The notes: a model not told the origin generated them from the sequence alone. Counted from the stretch's first letter, positions 54,114 through 63,940 are shown. The stretch is 64,000 nt of DNA from Diaphorobacter caeni (GCF_015354245.1 NZ_JADKYZ010000005.1:248001-312000), one strand, 5' to 3'. Numbers and translations are program-made.

Positions 54114-55010
54114 TCAGGCCGTGGTCGCTGCGACGTCCTTGGGGGGCTGGAGCTGGCTCACGATCAGAGCGCCGACGATCAGCGCCGCGCCCAGCAGCCC
54201 GTTGAGGCCGAGGCTCTCGCCGATCAGGAACCAGCCCATGGTGGCGGCGAACACCGGCTCGAGACCGTAGATGATGGCGCTGCGCATGGCGTCCACGCGC
54301 TGCTGGCCCCAGGCCTGGAGGGTCACGACCATCACGCTGGCGAAGACGCCGAGGTAGGCGAGGGCGATCCACGAGGAGGTCGGCAGATCCAGCAGCGGGC
54401 CGAGCGCGCTCTCGATGTCACCGTGACGCAGGACCACCAGAATGCTGGCGGCCACGAACATCACCGCCGCCTGCGCCGCCGCCATGCGCGTGGCGCGCAG
54501 CGGCTGCCTGGCGGTGCGGCGCGCGCATTCTTCCAGCGCGAGGATGTAGACCGCGTAGAAGAAAGTGCTGGCGAGCGTGAGCGTGTCGCCGAGATTCCAG
54601 GGATCGTTCTCGTGGAACATCAGCGTCATGCCGACGAGCGCCATGCCGCAGGCTGCCCACAGCGCAAGGCCGTAGCGCTTGCCGAGCACCAGCATCGCGA
54701 GAATCGGCACCACCAGCACGTTGAGGCCGGTGACGAAGGCGTTGCGGTTGCTGGTGGTGCGCGCAAGTCCCTCGATCTGCAGCCAGAACGCGATGAAGAG
54801 CAGCGCGCCGAGGGCGATGCCCCAGCGGCGCTCGTTGCTGCGCATGCCGTGCCAGAGGGGGAGCAGCACGGCCAGCGCGATGGCGAAGCGGGCCCAGATG
54901 ATCTGCAGGGCGTCGAGGTGGCCCGAGAGCAGTTTCATCGCAGGAAACGTAGTTCCCCACACCACAGTGACAATCAAAAGGGCCACCAGCCCACGACGTT
55001 CGGAGCGCAT
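54114..55010 (-). CDS. EamA-family (DMT) transporter
   Basis: 298 residues, about ten membrane segments in two EamA repeats. LIVTVVWGTTFPAMKLLSG and AIIYGLEPVFAATMGWFLIGESLGLNGLLGAALIVGALI are family landmarks. It converges on the zinc-ribbon gene. Likely metabolite exporter with unknown substrate. Confidence 0.88.
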   Translation of the reverse strand: MRSERRGLVALLIVTVVWGTTFPAMKLLSGHLDALQIIWARFAIALAVLLPLWHGMRSNERRWGIALGALLFIAFWLQIEGLARTTSNRNAFVTGLNVLVVPILAMLVLGKRYGLALWAACGMALVGMTLMFHENDPWNLGDTLTLASTFFYAVYILALEECARRTARQPLRATRMAAAQAAVMFVAASILVVLRHGDIESALGPLLDLPTSSWIALAYLGVFASVMVVTLQAWGQQRVDAMRSAIIYGLEPVFAATMGWFLIGESLGLNGLLGAALIVGALIVSQLQPPKDVAATTA

Positions 55011-55119
55011 AGAAATTGGTTTGTTCGTCGGGCGTGCAGGTGCTTCGACGAATGGGTGATGTTGCGGGGTTTGAAGAGTCTTCGTTTTGGGATGACGATA
55101 CAGGCCCTCATGCGTCGTT

Positions 55120-55247
55120 GCGAAGCCTTGCCGTACCGAAGTACTGTCTGCGGCTTCGCGCCTAGCCTGAGGACCTGTCTCGTCACTGGGGCTGGTGTTT
55201 CAAGCGTCCGCTGCGCTGCGGGCGCTTGAATACCGGCTCACAGGTCC
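55120..55247. repeat. Multi-hairpin intergenic element
   Basis: GCGAAGCC (55120-55127) pairs with GGCTTCGC (55152-55159) around a small GTAC-CGAA-GTAC stem; GGACCTGT (55171-55178) pairs with ACAGGTCC (55240-55247) and encloses a 13-bp stem TTCAAGCGTCCGC / GCGGGCGCTTGAA (55199-55230) with one G-T pair. It lies between two minus-strand genes. Only one copy is in the window; it looks like a dispersed intergenic element. Confidence 0.6.
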
Positions 55248-55262
55248 ATTGTCGCCGAGGGC

Positions 55263-56020
<758 letters not shown>

Positions 56021-56024
<4 letters not shown>

Positions 56025-56803
56025 TTGACGCGGCCCTCCACGTCGAAGCGGTACTCGATGGCGGCGGCCACCTGGGTGACCAGCGTCGTGAGAATCAGGT
56101 AGGTGATGGCCACGGTGACCAGTGTCTGCACCGGCTGGAATGTGGCCGACTGGATGCGATTGCCCACGTTGGTGAGTTCCACCACGCCGATCGCGTAGGC
56201 CAGCGATGAATCCTTGAGCAGCGCCACGAAGTTGCTCACCAGCGGCGGCAGCGAAATCTTGAAGGCCTGCGGAAACACCACGTCGAAGAACACCCGGCTC
56301 TTGGGCAGACCGAGCGCGCGTGCGGCTTCCGTCTGGCCGCGCGGTACGGCCAGCAATCCGGCGCGGATCGCTTCGGAGTTGTAGGCACCCACGTTCAGGC
56401 CAAGCGCGACCACGGCGGCGGCGAAGTCGGGCAGGTTCAGACCGGGCACCAGCACCGGCAGGGCGAAGTAGACAAACAGAATCTGCACGAGCAGCGGGGT
56501 GCCGCGGATCGCCCAGATGTAGATACCGGCAATCCAGCGCAGCCAGGCATGGCGAGAGGTGCGCGCGAGCGCGGAGCCGGTACCGAGAATGAGGCCGACG
56601 ACGCCGCTCACCAGCGTGAGATACAGAGTGGTCAGCGCGCCTTCAGCGAAGAAGGCGGCATTGGAGCCGATGGGCTCGGGAAAGAACGAGAGGAACTGGC
56701 CGAGCAGTGCGAGGACCAGCACCATCAACACCAAAGCCGCAACCAGCGTCGCATTGCTGCGTTGGTTGCGGCTCCAATGTGCGGGCCAGAGTGCAAGAAG
56801 CAT
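56021..56803 (-). CDS. Polar amino acid ABC transporter, permease
   Basis: 260-residue membrane protein of the HisMQ type with about five or six segments. The EAA-loop motif is in [20 protein letters not shown] (EAxxALG), and [16 protein letters not shown] is typical. Only one permease gene is present, implying a homodimer channel. It follows the binding-protein gene after 64 bases that hold a GC-rich hairpin. Confidence 0.92.
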
Positions 56804-56812
56804 GAGATACGT

Positions 56813-56833
56813 CGCCGGGCGCGGGGCCCGGCG
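56813..56833 (-). other. Hairpin between binding-protein and permease genes
   Basis: CGCCGGGC-GCGGG-GCCCGGCG, 8-bp perfect stem. Such structures often raise expression of the binding protein over the permease by protecting the upstream message. Confidence 0.55.
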
Positions 56834-56867
56834 TCAGTGGTGGGGGTGAAGAATCAACGTGGCCGGC

Positions 56868-57632
56868 TTACTTGCAGGTCACGTCTTCCTGGAAGTACTT
56901 CTGCGAGATCTTGCCGATCGTGCCGTCGGCCTTCAGCTCGTTGAAAGCCTTGTTGTAGGCGTCGGCCAGACCGGTATTGCCCTTGGAGACAGCGGCCGCC
57001 ACTTGTTCGATGAACAGCATGTCGCCAGTGATGAAACCGGCCTTGGGCGTCTTGGAGAGCATTTCCTTGGCCACGAAACGGTCGGTCACCCATGCGTCGA
57101 CGCGCTTGGAGCCGAGCGCAGCGCGGGCGGCTTCGTCGGTCGGGAAATTCTTCACTTCCTTCACGCCGGGAACCTTCTTCACGTGATCCAGATAGCTGGT
57201 GCCGGTCTGCACGGCCACCACCTTGCCAGCCAGATCGGCGGCGGTCTTGATGGATGGCGAGAGCGACACGATCTGGCCGCCCGAGCAGTAGTGCGGCACG
57301 GTGAAGGTCACGGCCTTTTCGCGCTCGGGGGTGATGCCGTGCGAGGCGATCACCAGATCCCAGCGGTCTTGCGCCAGCCCGGTGAGCAGCGCGTCGAAGC
57401 CGACGGCCTTCCATTCGTACTTCAGGCCCATCTTCTTCGCCACGGCTTCGGCGACGTCGATTTCGTAGCCGGTGAGGGTCTTGCCCTTGAAGAAGTTGAA
57501 CGGCGCGTACTGGCCTTCCGAGCCCATGTTGATGCTGCCGGCCTTCTGGATGGCGTCAAACGGGCGCGCTTGCACGGAAACGGCGGCGCACAGAGCCACG
57601 GCGGTGGCGACGGTTGCAAAGATCTTCTTCAT
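56868..57632 (-). CDS. Polar amino acid ABC transporter, substrate-binding protein
   Basis: 254-residue family 3 periplasmic binding protein with a signal peptide (MKKIFATVATAVALCAAVSVQA). Two-lobe fold: NMGSEGQYAPFNFFKGKTLTGYEIDVAEAVAKK, the ligand loop SHGITPEREKAVTFTVPHY and GKVVAVQTGTSYLDHV. First gene of the ABC operon, 188 bases downstream of an arginase gene on the same strand. Confidence 0.93.
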   Translation of the reverse strand: MKKIFATVATAVALCAAVSVQARPFDAIQKAGSINMGSEGQYAPFNFFKGKTLTGYEIDVAEAVAKKMGLKYEWKAVGFDALLTGLAQDRWDLVIASHGITPEREKAVTFTVPHYCSGGQIVSLSPSIKTAADLAGKVVAVQTGTSYLDHVKKVPGVKEVKNFPTDEAARAALGSKRVDAWVTDRFVAKEMLSKTPKAGFITGDMLFIEQVAAAVSKGNTGLADAYNKAFNELKADGTIGKISQKYFQEDVTCK

Positions 57633-57745
57633 GTGTGTTCCTGCGGGATCGCATCAGGTACAAAAAATCCGGCATTGCAGATCACAAGCCGGAACCATTC
57701 ATTCGACCCCCCTCTCGTAATGGGGCGGTGTCACAAAGCAGCCAC

Positions 57746-57751
57746 ATTATA
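57746..57751 (-). promoter_or_regulatory. Possible -10 box of the ABC operon
   Basis: TATAAT on the minus strand directly after a run of seven T, 114 bases before the binding-protein start. No good -35 is seen. Confidence 0.35.
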
Positions 57752-57819
57752 AAAAAACGGGGTCTTCCTGTGGTCGTCATGTGCGGGGATTAACCCGAAT
57801 GCGCATGAAGACAACAAAA

Positions 57820-58737
57820 TCAACGTTTTTCGCGCATCAACGTTGACTTGCCAAAGAGGCTTTCGAGCAATTCGACCGCGAGCTCGGCCGTCTGGTTGCG
57901 GATGTCGAGCGCCGGGTTGAGCTCCACCAGATCGACCGACGCCAGCGCGCCGCTGTCCGCCAGCATTTCCATGCACAGCTGGGTCTCGCGGTAGGTCGGC
58001 CCGCCGCGCACCGGCGTGCCCACGCCGGGGGCGACGCCCGGATCGAGAAAATCCATGTCGAAGCTCACGTGCAGATGGGTGTTGTCATCCACGTCCGCGA
58101 GCGCCGACTGCATCACCGCTCGCATGCCCATCTCGTCGATGGTGCGCATGTCGTAGACGTCGATGTGGTGCTCGTTCACGAAGTGCTTTTCGCTCGCGTC
58201 CACGCTGCGGATGCCGATCAGGGTGATCTCGCTCGGCTTCAGGGCGGGAGAGGCTTCCGCCAGACGGGTGAGCGCCGCCGGTCCATGGCCCAGCAGGCAG
58301 GCCACGGGCATGCCGTGCAGATTGCCGCTGGGGCTGGTCTCCGGGGTGTTGGAGTCGGCATGGGCGTCGAACCACAGCACCTTGAGGCGCTTGGCCCGCG
58401 CGCGGCAGTGCTGGGCGACGGCGCTGATCGAGCCGATGGCGAGGCAATGGTCACCGCCCATCAACAGCGGCAGCCGCCCGGCGGTCAGCGTGTCCAGCGT
58501 CGCGGCGAAGAGCGTCTTGTTCCACGTGATGACCTCGTTCAAGTGCCGAAAGCCATCCTGCGCCGGGGCCTGTGGATTGCCCGGGCCGACCAGATTGCCG
58601 AAATCCAGCACCTTGAGATCACGCCCCCGAAGGGCCTGGGTGATGCCTGCAATCCGCAGCGCCTCGGGCCCCATGCTGGCCCCCAGAACGCTCGCGCCCA
58701 CATCGGTGGGCGCACCAATCAACGTGATGCCTCGCAT
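57820..58737 (-). CDS. rocF: Arginase
   Basis: 305-residue manganese ureohydrolase splitting arginine to ornithine and urea. Metal motifs: MGGDHCLAIG, WFDAHADSNTPETSPSGNLHGMP and SFDMDFLDPGVAPGVGTPVRGG, which also fit arginase rather than agmatinase (SPSGNxHG substrate loop). ATG 58737 is used. It sits upstream of a polar amino acid ABC operon in the same direction, suggesting joint arginine use. Confidence 0.93.
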   Translation of the reverse strand: MRGITLIGAPTDVGASVLGASMGPEALRIAGITQALRGRDLKVLDFGNLVGPGNPQAPAQDGFRHLNEVITWNKTLFAATLDTLTAGRLPLLMGGDHCLAIGSISAVAQHCRARAKRLKVLWFDAHADSNTPETSPSGNLHGMPVACLLGHGPAALTRLAEASPALKPSEITLIGIRSVDASEKHFVNEHHIDVYDMRTIDEMGMRAVMQSALADVDDNTHLHVSFDMDFLDPGVAPGVGTPVRGGPTYRETQLCMEMLADSGALASVDLVELNPALDIRNQTAELAVELLESLFGKSTLMREKR

Positions 58738-58853
58738 GTTCCTGCTCCCTTGCGGACCGGTGGTCTTTGTCGGCGAATATAGCCCTGCCTGCCGCGAGCA
58801 GAATGTAAGCGAAGCGCGCGCCGTTTGCAGGCGCGCCGCACCCGTTGTTGCCA

Positions 58854-59612
58854 TCAGCGCAGGAAGGCGTCGTAGCCGGTTTTCAGGATCAGCGCGGAGA
58901 CCACCAGAATGAAGATCCCTCGCACGAAGCCCGCTCCATGCTTGAGCGCCAGATGCGTGCCTGCCACGCTGCCGATCACGTTGCAGACCGCGAGCATCAG
59001 CGCGTAGTGCCACCAGATGTGGCCCTTCAGGGCGAACAGCACCAGCGCCGAGGAGTTGCTCGCGAGGTTCATGAGCTTGGCCGAGGCGGATGCGTTCAAA
59101 AAGTCGTAGCCGAGCAGGCGCACGAACATGAAGATGAAGAAGCTGCCCGTGCCCGGCCCGAAGAAACCGTCGTATGCGCCGATGGTCAGCCCGATCGCGC
59201 ACGCGATGGCCACTTCCCGGTTGCCGTCGTAGAGCGGCGTGTGGTGGCGTCCCAGGTCTTTTTTGGCGAGCGTGTAGAGCAGCAGGCAGATCAGCACGAA
59301 CGGCAGCAGCTTGCGCAGGAAGTCACCCGAAATCAGCGTGACGGCCCAGGCCCCGAGGAACGAGCCGATCACCGCCGCCGCCGCCGCGGGCAGCATGGCG
59401 CGCCAGCGGATCTGCACCTTGCGGCTGTATTGCCAGGTGGCGATGGCCGTGCCCCAGACGGAGCCGCTCTTGTTGGTGCCGAGCAGGGTGGCCGGCGGGG
59501 CCGTGGGGAACGTGGCGAAGAGAGCGGGGACGAGTATCAGGCCGCCGCCGCCGACGATGGCGTCCACGAAGCCTGCGAGGACGGAGGCTACTGAGATGAT
59601 GATCCATTCCAT
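58854..59612 (-). CDS. TauE/SafE-family permease
   Basis: 252 residues with seven or eight membrane segments in two repeats, each with an amphipathic glycine motif (GFVDAIVGGGGLILVPAL and GAYDGFFGPGTGSFFIFMF). The family exports sulfite, sulfoacetate or other anions. ATG 59612 (MEWIIISV) is chosen. A stem TCTCACC-GGG-GGTGAGA lies 13 bases upstream. Confidence 0.9.
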   Translation of the reverse strand: MEWIIISVASVLAGFVDAIVGGGGLILVPALFATFPTAPPATLLGTNKSGSVWGTAIATWQYSRKVQIRWRAMLPAAAAAVIGSFLGAWAVTLISGDFLRKLLPFVLICLLLYTLAKKDLGRHHTPLYDGNREVAIACAIGLTIGAYDGFFGPGTGSFFIFMFVRLLGYDFLNASASAKLMNLASNSSALVLFALKGHIWWHYALMLAVCNVIGSVAGTHLALKHGAGFVRGIFILVVSALILKTGYDAFLR

Positions 59613-59738
59613 GGGGGTGGATTGTCTCACCGGGGGTGAGACTGCGCGGCCTGGCTTCTGTATTGCTCCCTCTCCCGCTTGCGGGGGGGAGGGCGGGGGT
59701 AGGGGCTGGTATTTGGATTTCTTCTGCTCTGGGGTAGA

Positions 59739-59919
59739 GGGCAGAGGCCGGGACTGCCCCCGGCGGGGCAATCACTTTTTGGTCTTGCCCAAAAAGTAAT
59801 CAAAAATGCGCCTTCAATACCTCCGGCAGAACTCGACTGCGCGCTGCGCGCTTCGCTCGGACAACCGCCGGAAATCAGTTGGGAAGAGGTGTGTTCGGCA
59901 CTTCGCTTCGCTCGTGGCG
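59739..59919 (+). repeat. Structured dispersed repeat, copy D
   Basis: Same direction as copy A. Stems TGCCCC-CGGC-GGGGCA (59755-59770), ACTTTTTGG-TCTTGC-CCAAAAAGT core (59771-59800), TCCGGCAG (59822-59829) with CCGCCGGA (59865-59872; one mismatch), and CGGCAC near 59896 with GTGGCG (one mismatch). It has no coding capacity that I trust. Confidence 0.85.
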
Positions 59920-59923
59920 AAAA

Positions 59924-59949
59924 AAAAGCGCCGCAGTAGCGGCGCTTTT
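59924..59949. terminator. Bidirectional hairpin terminator next to repeat copy D
   Basis: AAAA-GCGCCGC-AGTA-GCGGCGC-TTTT, a perfect stem with A- and T-tracts. No gene ends nearby on the plus strand, so it may end transcription running through the repeat. Confidence 0.7.
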
Positions 59950-60072
59950 GGGAAAGTTGGCATCTTGTGGGGACGCTCGGAATATTTTGAATATGTTGTT
60001 TGAGTTGTGGCGTCTCCTCGGTCCCCTCGCTGCGTGCCGAGGCGCGCTTTCGAGTAAGGTGACTGTAATCGT

Positions 60073-60089
60073 TGCACATTGATAGTGCA
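60073..60089. promoter_or_regulatory. NtrC-binding site
   Basis: TGCAC-ATTGATA-GTGCA, matching the TGCAC-N7-GTGCA consensus of the nitrogen regulator NtrC. It is about 90 bp before the sigma-54-like promoter of the ammonium transporter gene, the usual enhancer distance. Confidence 0.7.
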
Positions 60090-60168
60090 TTGGTGATTTC
60101 CCCACCCTATTTTGGAGCGCAGGACTACAGGCGTCGCCCCTTTTTGTGGCAGCGCCGAGGAGATGTCA

Positions 60169-60185
60169 TTGGCATGACTCGTGCG
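60169..60185 (+). promoter_or_regulatory. Candidate sigma-54 promoter of the ammonium transporter gene
   Basis: TTGGCATGACTCGTGCG has GG and GC separated by exactly ten bases as in -24/-12 promoters; it differs from the consensus at one base in each element. Transcription would start near 60195, 30 bases before the ATG. Confidence 0.5.
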
Positions 60186-60225
60186 TCAGTGGTTACATAT
60201 AGTAGTCATTGATACGCGGAGAGCT

Positions 60226-61569
60226 ATGACGGAGCGCAAGAAATTTGGCGTTGCACGCCCGGCTTTGGTGAGTTTCGCGGCTTGTGTTTTGGGTACGTGG
60301 TCGGCAGGGGCTGCGGCGGCCACGATCAGTCGGCCTTCTCTCACGGGTGTGCAGGACATCAGTGCGGTGGATACCGCGTGGCTGATGACGGCGACGATTC
60401 TGGTGCTGCTGATGACGCTGCCGGGGATCGCACTGTTCTATTCGGGGATGGTGCGGCGCAAGAACGTGCTCAACACCATGGCGAGCGTGATCGGCATTGC
60501 GGCGGTGGTGAGCGTTCTCTGGTTCACCTGGGGCTACTCGCTGGCGTTCACGCCCGGCAATGGCTGGATCGGTTCGGATCAGCGGTTCTGGTTTGCGGGT
60601 CTGGATTTCAGCGCCGTGCAGCAGAAGGTGGCCGTAAGCCATCTTGCGCCACACGTTCCGGAAGCCGCGTTCGCGATGTTCCAGCTGGCGTTTGCGGTGA
60701 TCACCGCCTCGCTGCTGGTGGGCGCGTGGGTGGAGCGCATGCGTTTCGGGGGAATGCTGGTGTTCGTGGGGCTGTGGAGTCTCGTCGTCTATTCGCCGAT
60801 TGCGCACTGGGTCTGGGAGCCGGGCGGCTGGCTCGCGAAGATGGGGGCGCTGGATTTTGCGGGCGGCACCGTGGTGCATGTGAACGCGGGGCTGGCGGGG
60901 CTGGTCTGCGCCTGGATGCTCGGGCCGCGTCGTGGCTATGGACGCGAGCCGCTCGAGCCAGGCAATCTGGGTTTCACGATGGTGGGCGCGGCGCTGCTGT
61001 GGATCGGCTGGTTCGGCTTCAACGCGGGCTCGTCGCTTGCGGCCGATGGGCGCGCGGCGCTGGCGCTGTCGGTGACGCACATTGCGGCCTGCGCGGGGGC
61101 GCTGGGCTGGGCGCTGGCCGAGTACCTTGTGCGCAGCAAGGTCACCCTGCTGGGTTTGTGCTCGGGGCTGGTGGCCGGACTGGTGGCGATCACGCCCGCG
61201 GCCGGGTTCGTCACTCCCCGTTCCGCGCTGTTGATGGGAGGGATCGCCGGAGTCGCCTGCTACTGGGGCGCGACCCGGCTGAAGCGCATGCTCGGTGCGG
61301 ACGATTCGCTCGATGTGTTCGGCGTGCACGGCGTTGGAGGCATCGTGGGCGCACTGCTCACCGGCGTGTTTGCCGATGCGGACATCGCGGGCGTCCCGGG
61401 GAGCGTGTCCATCCAGGCCATCAGCGTGCTGGCCGTGGGCGTCTTCACGGTGATCGTCACGGCGCTGCTGTTCTGGCTGGTGAACGCGCTGATCGGCCTG
61501 CGCGTGGACGACGAGGCCGAACTCGTGGGCCTGGACATCGCGCTGCACGGAGAGCGCGCGAACACGTGA
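60226..61569 (+). CDS. amt: Ammonium transporter (Amt family)
   Basis: 447-residue membrane protein with a cleavable N-terminal signal segment and about 11 membrane helices. The twin pore histidines are in GGTVVHVNAG and FGVHGVGGIVGALLTGVFA; NAGSSLAADGRAA and LPGIALFYSGMVRRKNVL are family motifs. ATG 60226 follows GGAGAG. The nitrogen-control site upstream fits a role in ammonium uptake under limitation. No glnK gene lies directly next to it. Confidence 0.93.
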   Translation: MTERKKFGVARPALVSFAACVLGTWSAGAAAATISRPSLTGVQDISAVDTAWLMTATILVLLMTLPGIALFYSGMVRRKNVLNTMASVIGIAAVVSVLWFTWGYSLAFTPGNGWIGSDQRFWFAGLDFSAVQQKVAVSHLAPHVPEAAFAMFQLAFAVITASLLVGAWVERMRFGGMLVFVGLWSLVVYSPIAHWVWEPGGWLAKMGALDFAGGTVVHVNAGLAGLVCAWMLGPRRGYGREPLEPGNLGFTMVGAALLWIGWFGFNAGSSLAADGRAALALSVTHIAACAGALGWALAEYLVRSKVTLLGLCSGLVAGLVAITPAAGFVTPRSALLMGGIAGVACYWGATRLKRMLGADDSLDVFGVHGVGGIVGALLTGVFADADIAGVPGSVSIQAISVLAVGVFTVIVTALLFWLVNALIGLRVDDEAELVGLDIALHGERANT

Positions 61570-61588
61570 ATCTGAAGGAGAACCCGAC

Positions 61589-61894
61589 ATGCCCGAAGCT
61601 GATCTTGTGGCCATCGCCGCGCATCTGCATGTGCTGCTGCGCAGAAACACCGGCAGGGTGACCGATACCGAGTGGATGGCGGTGAACGCCGAATATGCAG
61701 AGGCCGTCATCGCCTTTGCGCGTCAACATGCCGAGCGCAACTCGGTGGCCGATCTGCTGGATTGGGCGGGCAGGCTGGAGCGGGCCTGGCTCGATCATCT
61801 CCAGCGCGAGCAGCGCGTGCCGCTGGTGCAGCGTGCGTCGGACCTGCTCAGGCAGAGGGGGGAGGCGAAGAAGTACGTCGGTTCGCTGCGTTGA
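61589..61894 (+). CDS. Unrecognised 101-residue protein after amt
   Basis: Small helical cytoplasmic protein (MPEADLVAIAAHLHVLLRRN, then AVIAFARQHAERNSVADLLDWAGRLERAWLDHL), no signal peptide or motif known to me. AAGGAG lies 10 bases upstream and the gene begins 19 bases after amt, so it is likely co-transcribed and might act in nitrogen response. Function unknown. Confidence 0.65.
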   Translation: MPEADLVAIAAHLHVLLRRNTGRVTDTEWMAVNAEYAEAVIAFARQHAERNSVADLLDWAGRLERAWLDHLQREQRVPLVQRASDLLRQRGEAKKYVGSLR

Positions 61895-61903
61895 CAGGGA
61901 ACC

Positions 61904-62092
61904 GTGCGCTGCACGGACGGGGTGGGGGAGTATCGCTTCACCCCCGCCTACAACGATGGCGCGAGCGTGGGCTGGTCCATGGCCATGGATTCCTCGGGCA
62001 AGGTCAGAGAGACCGGCGATCACCTTCGCACGTCGGTGCAGCGCATTGTGGACCGCGCGGGCGTGGTGAGCGGATCGCTGAACAAGCCCTGA
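61904..62092 (+). CDS. Possible 62-residue protein or gene remnant
   Basis: Frame starting at a GTG, MRCTDGVGEYRFTPAYNDGASVGWSMAMDSSG and so on, that looks like the C-terminal part of a secreted domain but has no export signal. The preceding AGGGAA is very close to the GTG. It may be a truncated gene or chance. Confidence 0.35.
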   Translation: MRCTDGVGEYRFTPAYNDGASVGWSMAMDSSGKVRETGDHLRTSVQRIVDRAGVVSGSLNKP

Positions 62093-62113
62093 GCGGAGAT
62101 TCGCAGGCGGCGT

Positions 62114-63784
62114 TCAGCCTCCCTTGCGGATCCACTCCGCTGCCTTTTCAGCGAGCATCAGCGTCGGCGAGTTGGTGTTGCCGCTGGTGATGGTGGGCAT
62201 CGCGCCGGCGTCCACCACGCGCAGTCCCGCGATGCCGCGCACGCGCAGGTGCGAGTCGAGCACGGCCATCGGGTCGTCGGCGCGGCCCATGCGGGTGGTG
62301 CCGACGGGGTGGAAGATGGTGGTGGCGATGTCGCCCGCCAGCCGCGCGAGGTCTTCATCGGTCTGGTACTGCGGGCCGGGTTTCCATTCTTCCGGTGCGT
62401 ACTTGGCGAGCGCCGGCTGCGCGCAGATGCGGCGCGTCACGCGCAGGCTGTCGGCGGCGACCTTGCGGTCTTCGTCGGTCGAGAGGTAGTTGGGCGCGAT
62501 GGCCGGAGCCGTCCTGAAATCGGCGTTCTTGATCGTCACCGAGCCCCGGCTCGTCGGGTTCAGATTGCAGACGCTCGCGGTGAAGGCGGGGAAGCTGTGC
62601 AGCGGCTCGCCGAACGCGTCGAGCGACAGCGGCTGCACGTGGTACTGGATGTTGGGGTGCCGATGCTCCGCGCTGCTGCGGGTGAACGCGCCGAGCTGCG
62701 AGGGAGCCATGCTCATCGGGCCGCTGCGCTTGAGCGCGTATTCGAGACCGATCTTCGCCTTGCCAGCCAGACTGCTGGCCAGCACGTTGAGCGTGGGCAC
62801 GTTCTTGACCTTGTAGACCGCGCGGATCTGCAGATGGTCCTGCAGGTTGGCGCCGACGCCCGGCAGCTCGTGCACCACGTCGATGCCGTGCTGCTGCAGC
62901 AGCGCCGCAGGGCCGATGCCCGAGAGCTGCAGCAGCTGCGGCGAGTTCACCGCGCCCGCGCTCAGGATCACCTCCTTGTGCGCCTTCACGGTGATCATCT
63001 CCTTGCCGGTCCACACCTGCACGCCGGTGCAGCGCTTGCTGCCATCGGCTTGGGGCTCGACGATGAGCTTTGCGGCGTGCGCATTGGTCCACATCTCGAA
63101 GTTCGGGCGGCCGTAGCAGGTGGGGCGCAGAAAGGCCTTGGCCGTGTTCCAGCGCCAGCCGGATTTCTGGTTGACCTCGAAGTAGCCCACGCCCTCGTTG
63201 TCGCCGCGATTGAAGTCATCCGTCGCGGGCACGCCCGCCTCGGTCGCGGCCTTGGCGAAGGCGTCGAGCACGTCCCAGCGCAGGCGCTGCTTTTCCACGC
63301 GCCATTCGCCCGAGCCGCCTGTGCTCTTGCTGCCGTGCAGCTGCTTGAAGGCATCGCTGGCCTTGGCGGGATCGTCAAGGCGCCAGTGGTCTTCATGGCG
63401 GCGGAAGGCCGAGAGCACGCTGTCCCAGCGCCAGTCGTCGTCGCCGGTGACGTCGGCCCAGTGCTCGTAGTCACGTGCCTGGCCGCGCATGTAGATCATG
63501 CCGTTGATGCTCGAGCAGCCCCCCAGCGTCTTGCCGCGCGGGTAGCGCAGCGTGCGGCCGTTGAGGCCCGGATCGGGTTCTGTGTTGTAGAGCCAGTCGG
63601 TGCGGGGATTGCCGATGCAGTAGAGATAGCCGACCGGAATGTGGATCCAGTGGTAGTCATCGCGCCGTCCGGCCTCGATCAGCAGCACGCTCTTTTGCTT
63701 GTCCGCGCTCAGGCGGTTGGAGAGCAGCGCGCCAGCGGTGCCGCCGCCGATGATGATGTAGTCGAATTCTGTGTTGTCGCTCAT
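62114..63784 (-). CDS. GMC-family FAD-dependent oxidoreductase
   Basis: 556-residue glucose-methanol-choline family enzyme, related to choline dehydrogenase and alcohol oxidases. FAD motif DYIIIGGGTAGALLSNRLS at residue 8, GMC signature 1 in YPRGKTLGGCSSINGMIYMRG, signature 2 in AGAVNSPQLLQLSGIG, and the C-terminal His/Asn active site in FHPVGTTRMG and NTNSPTLMLAEKAAEWI. ATG 63784 is chosen. Substrate (choline or another alcohol) not determined; no betaine aldehyde dehydrogenase is near. Confidence 0.9.
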   Translation of the reverse strand: MSDNTEFDYIIIGGGTAGALLSNRLSADKQKSVLLIEAGRRDDYHWIHIPVGYLYCIGNPRTDWLYNTEPDPGLNGRTLRYPRGKTLGGCSSINGMIYMRGQARDYEHWADVTGDDDWRWDSVLSAFRRHEDHWRLDDPAKASDAFKQLHGSKSTGGSGEWRVEKQRLRWDVLDAFAKAATEAGVPATDDFNRGDNEGVGYFEVNQKSGWRWNTAKAFLRPTCYGRPNFEMWTNAHAAKLIVEPQADGSKRCTGVQVWTGKEMITVKAHKEVILSAGAVNSPQLLQLSGIGPAALLQQHGIDVVHELPGVGANLQDHLQIRAVYKVKNVPTLNVLASSLAGKAKIGLEYALKRSGPMSMAPSQLGAFTRSSAEHRHPNIQYHVQPLSLDAFGEPLHSFPAFTASVCNLNPTSRGSVTIKNADFRTAPAIAPNYLSTDEDRKVAADSLRVTRRICAQPALAKYAPEEWKPGPQYQTDEDLARLAGDIATTIFHPVGTTRMGRADDPMAVLDSHLRVRGIAGLRVVDAGAMPTITSGNTNSPTLMLAEKAAEWIRKGG

Positions 63785-63940
63785 GGATGCCCGAATGCCT
63801 TGCCTGACCGGTTTTGTGTCTCTTGCGGTCATTGTGCGCAACGGCATCCGGGTGTCGAGAGGGGAAGCGCTGAATCGCTATGAAATTTGTGGCGTAAGGT
63901 TCATGCAATCAGCGCTTGCTAGCGATTTATTGAAGTTTTC

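Larger units (their letters stand above)
59613..60225. other. 613-base region between the TauE and ammonium transporter genes
   Basis: No gene seen. From left to right it holds the TCTCACC / GGTGAGA stem (59625-59641), a GC-rich CCCTCTCCCGC...GGGGGGAGGG hairpin (about 59670-59695), repeat copy D, a terminator and the nitrogen-control region of amt. Confidence 0.7.
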
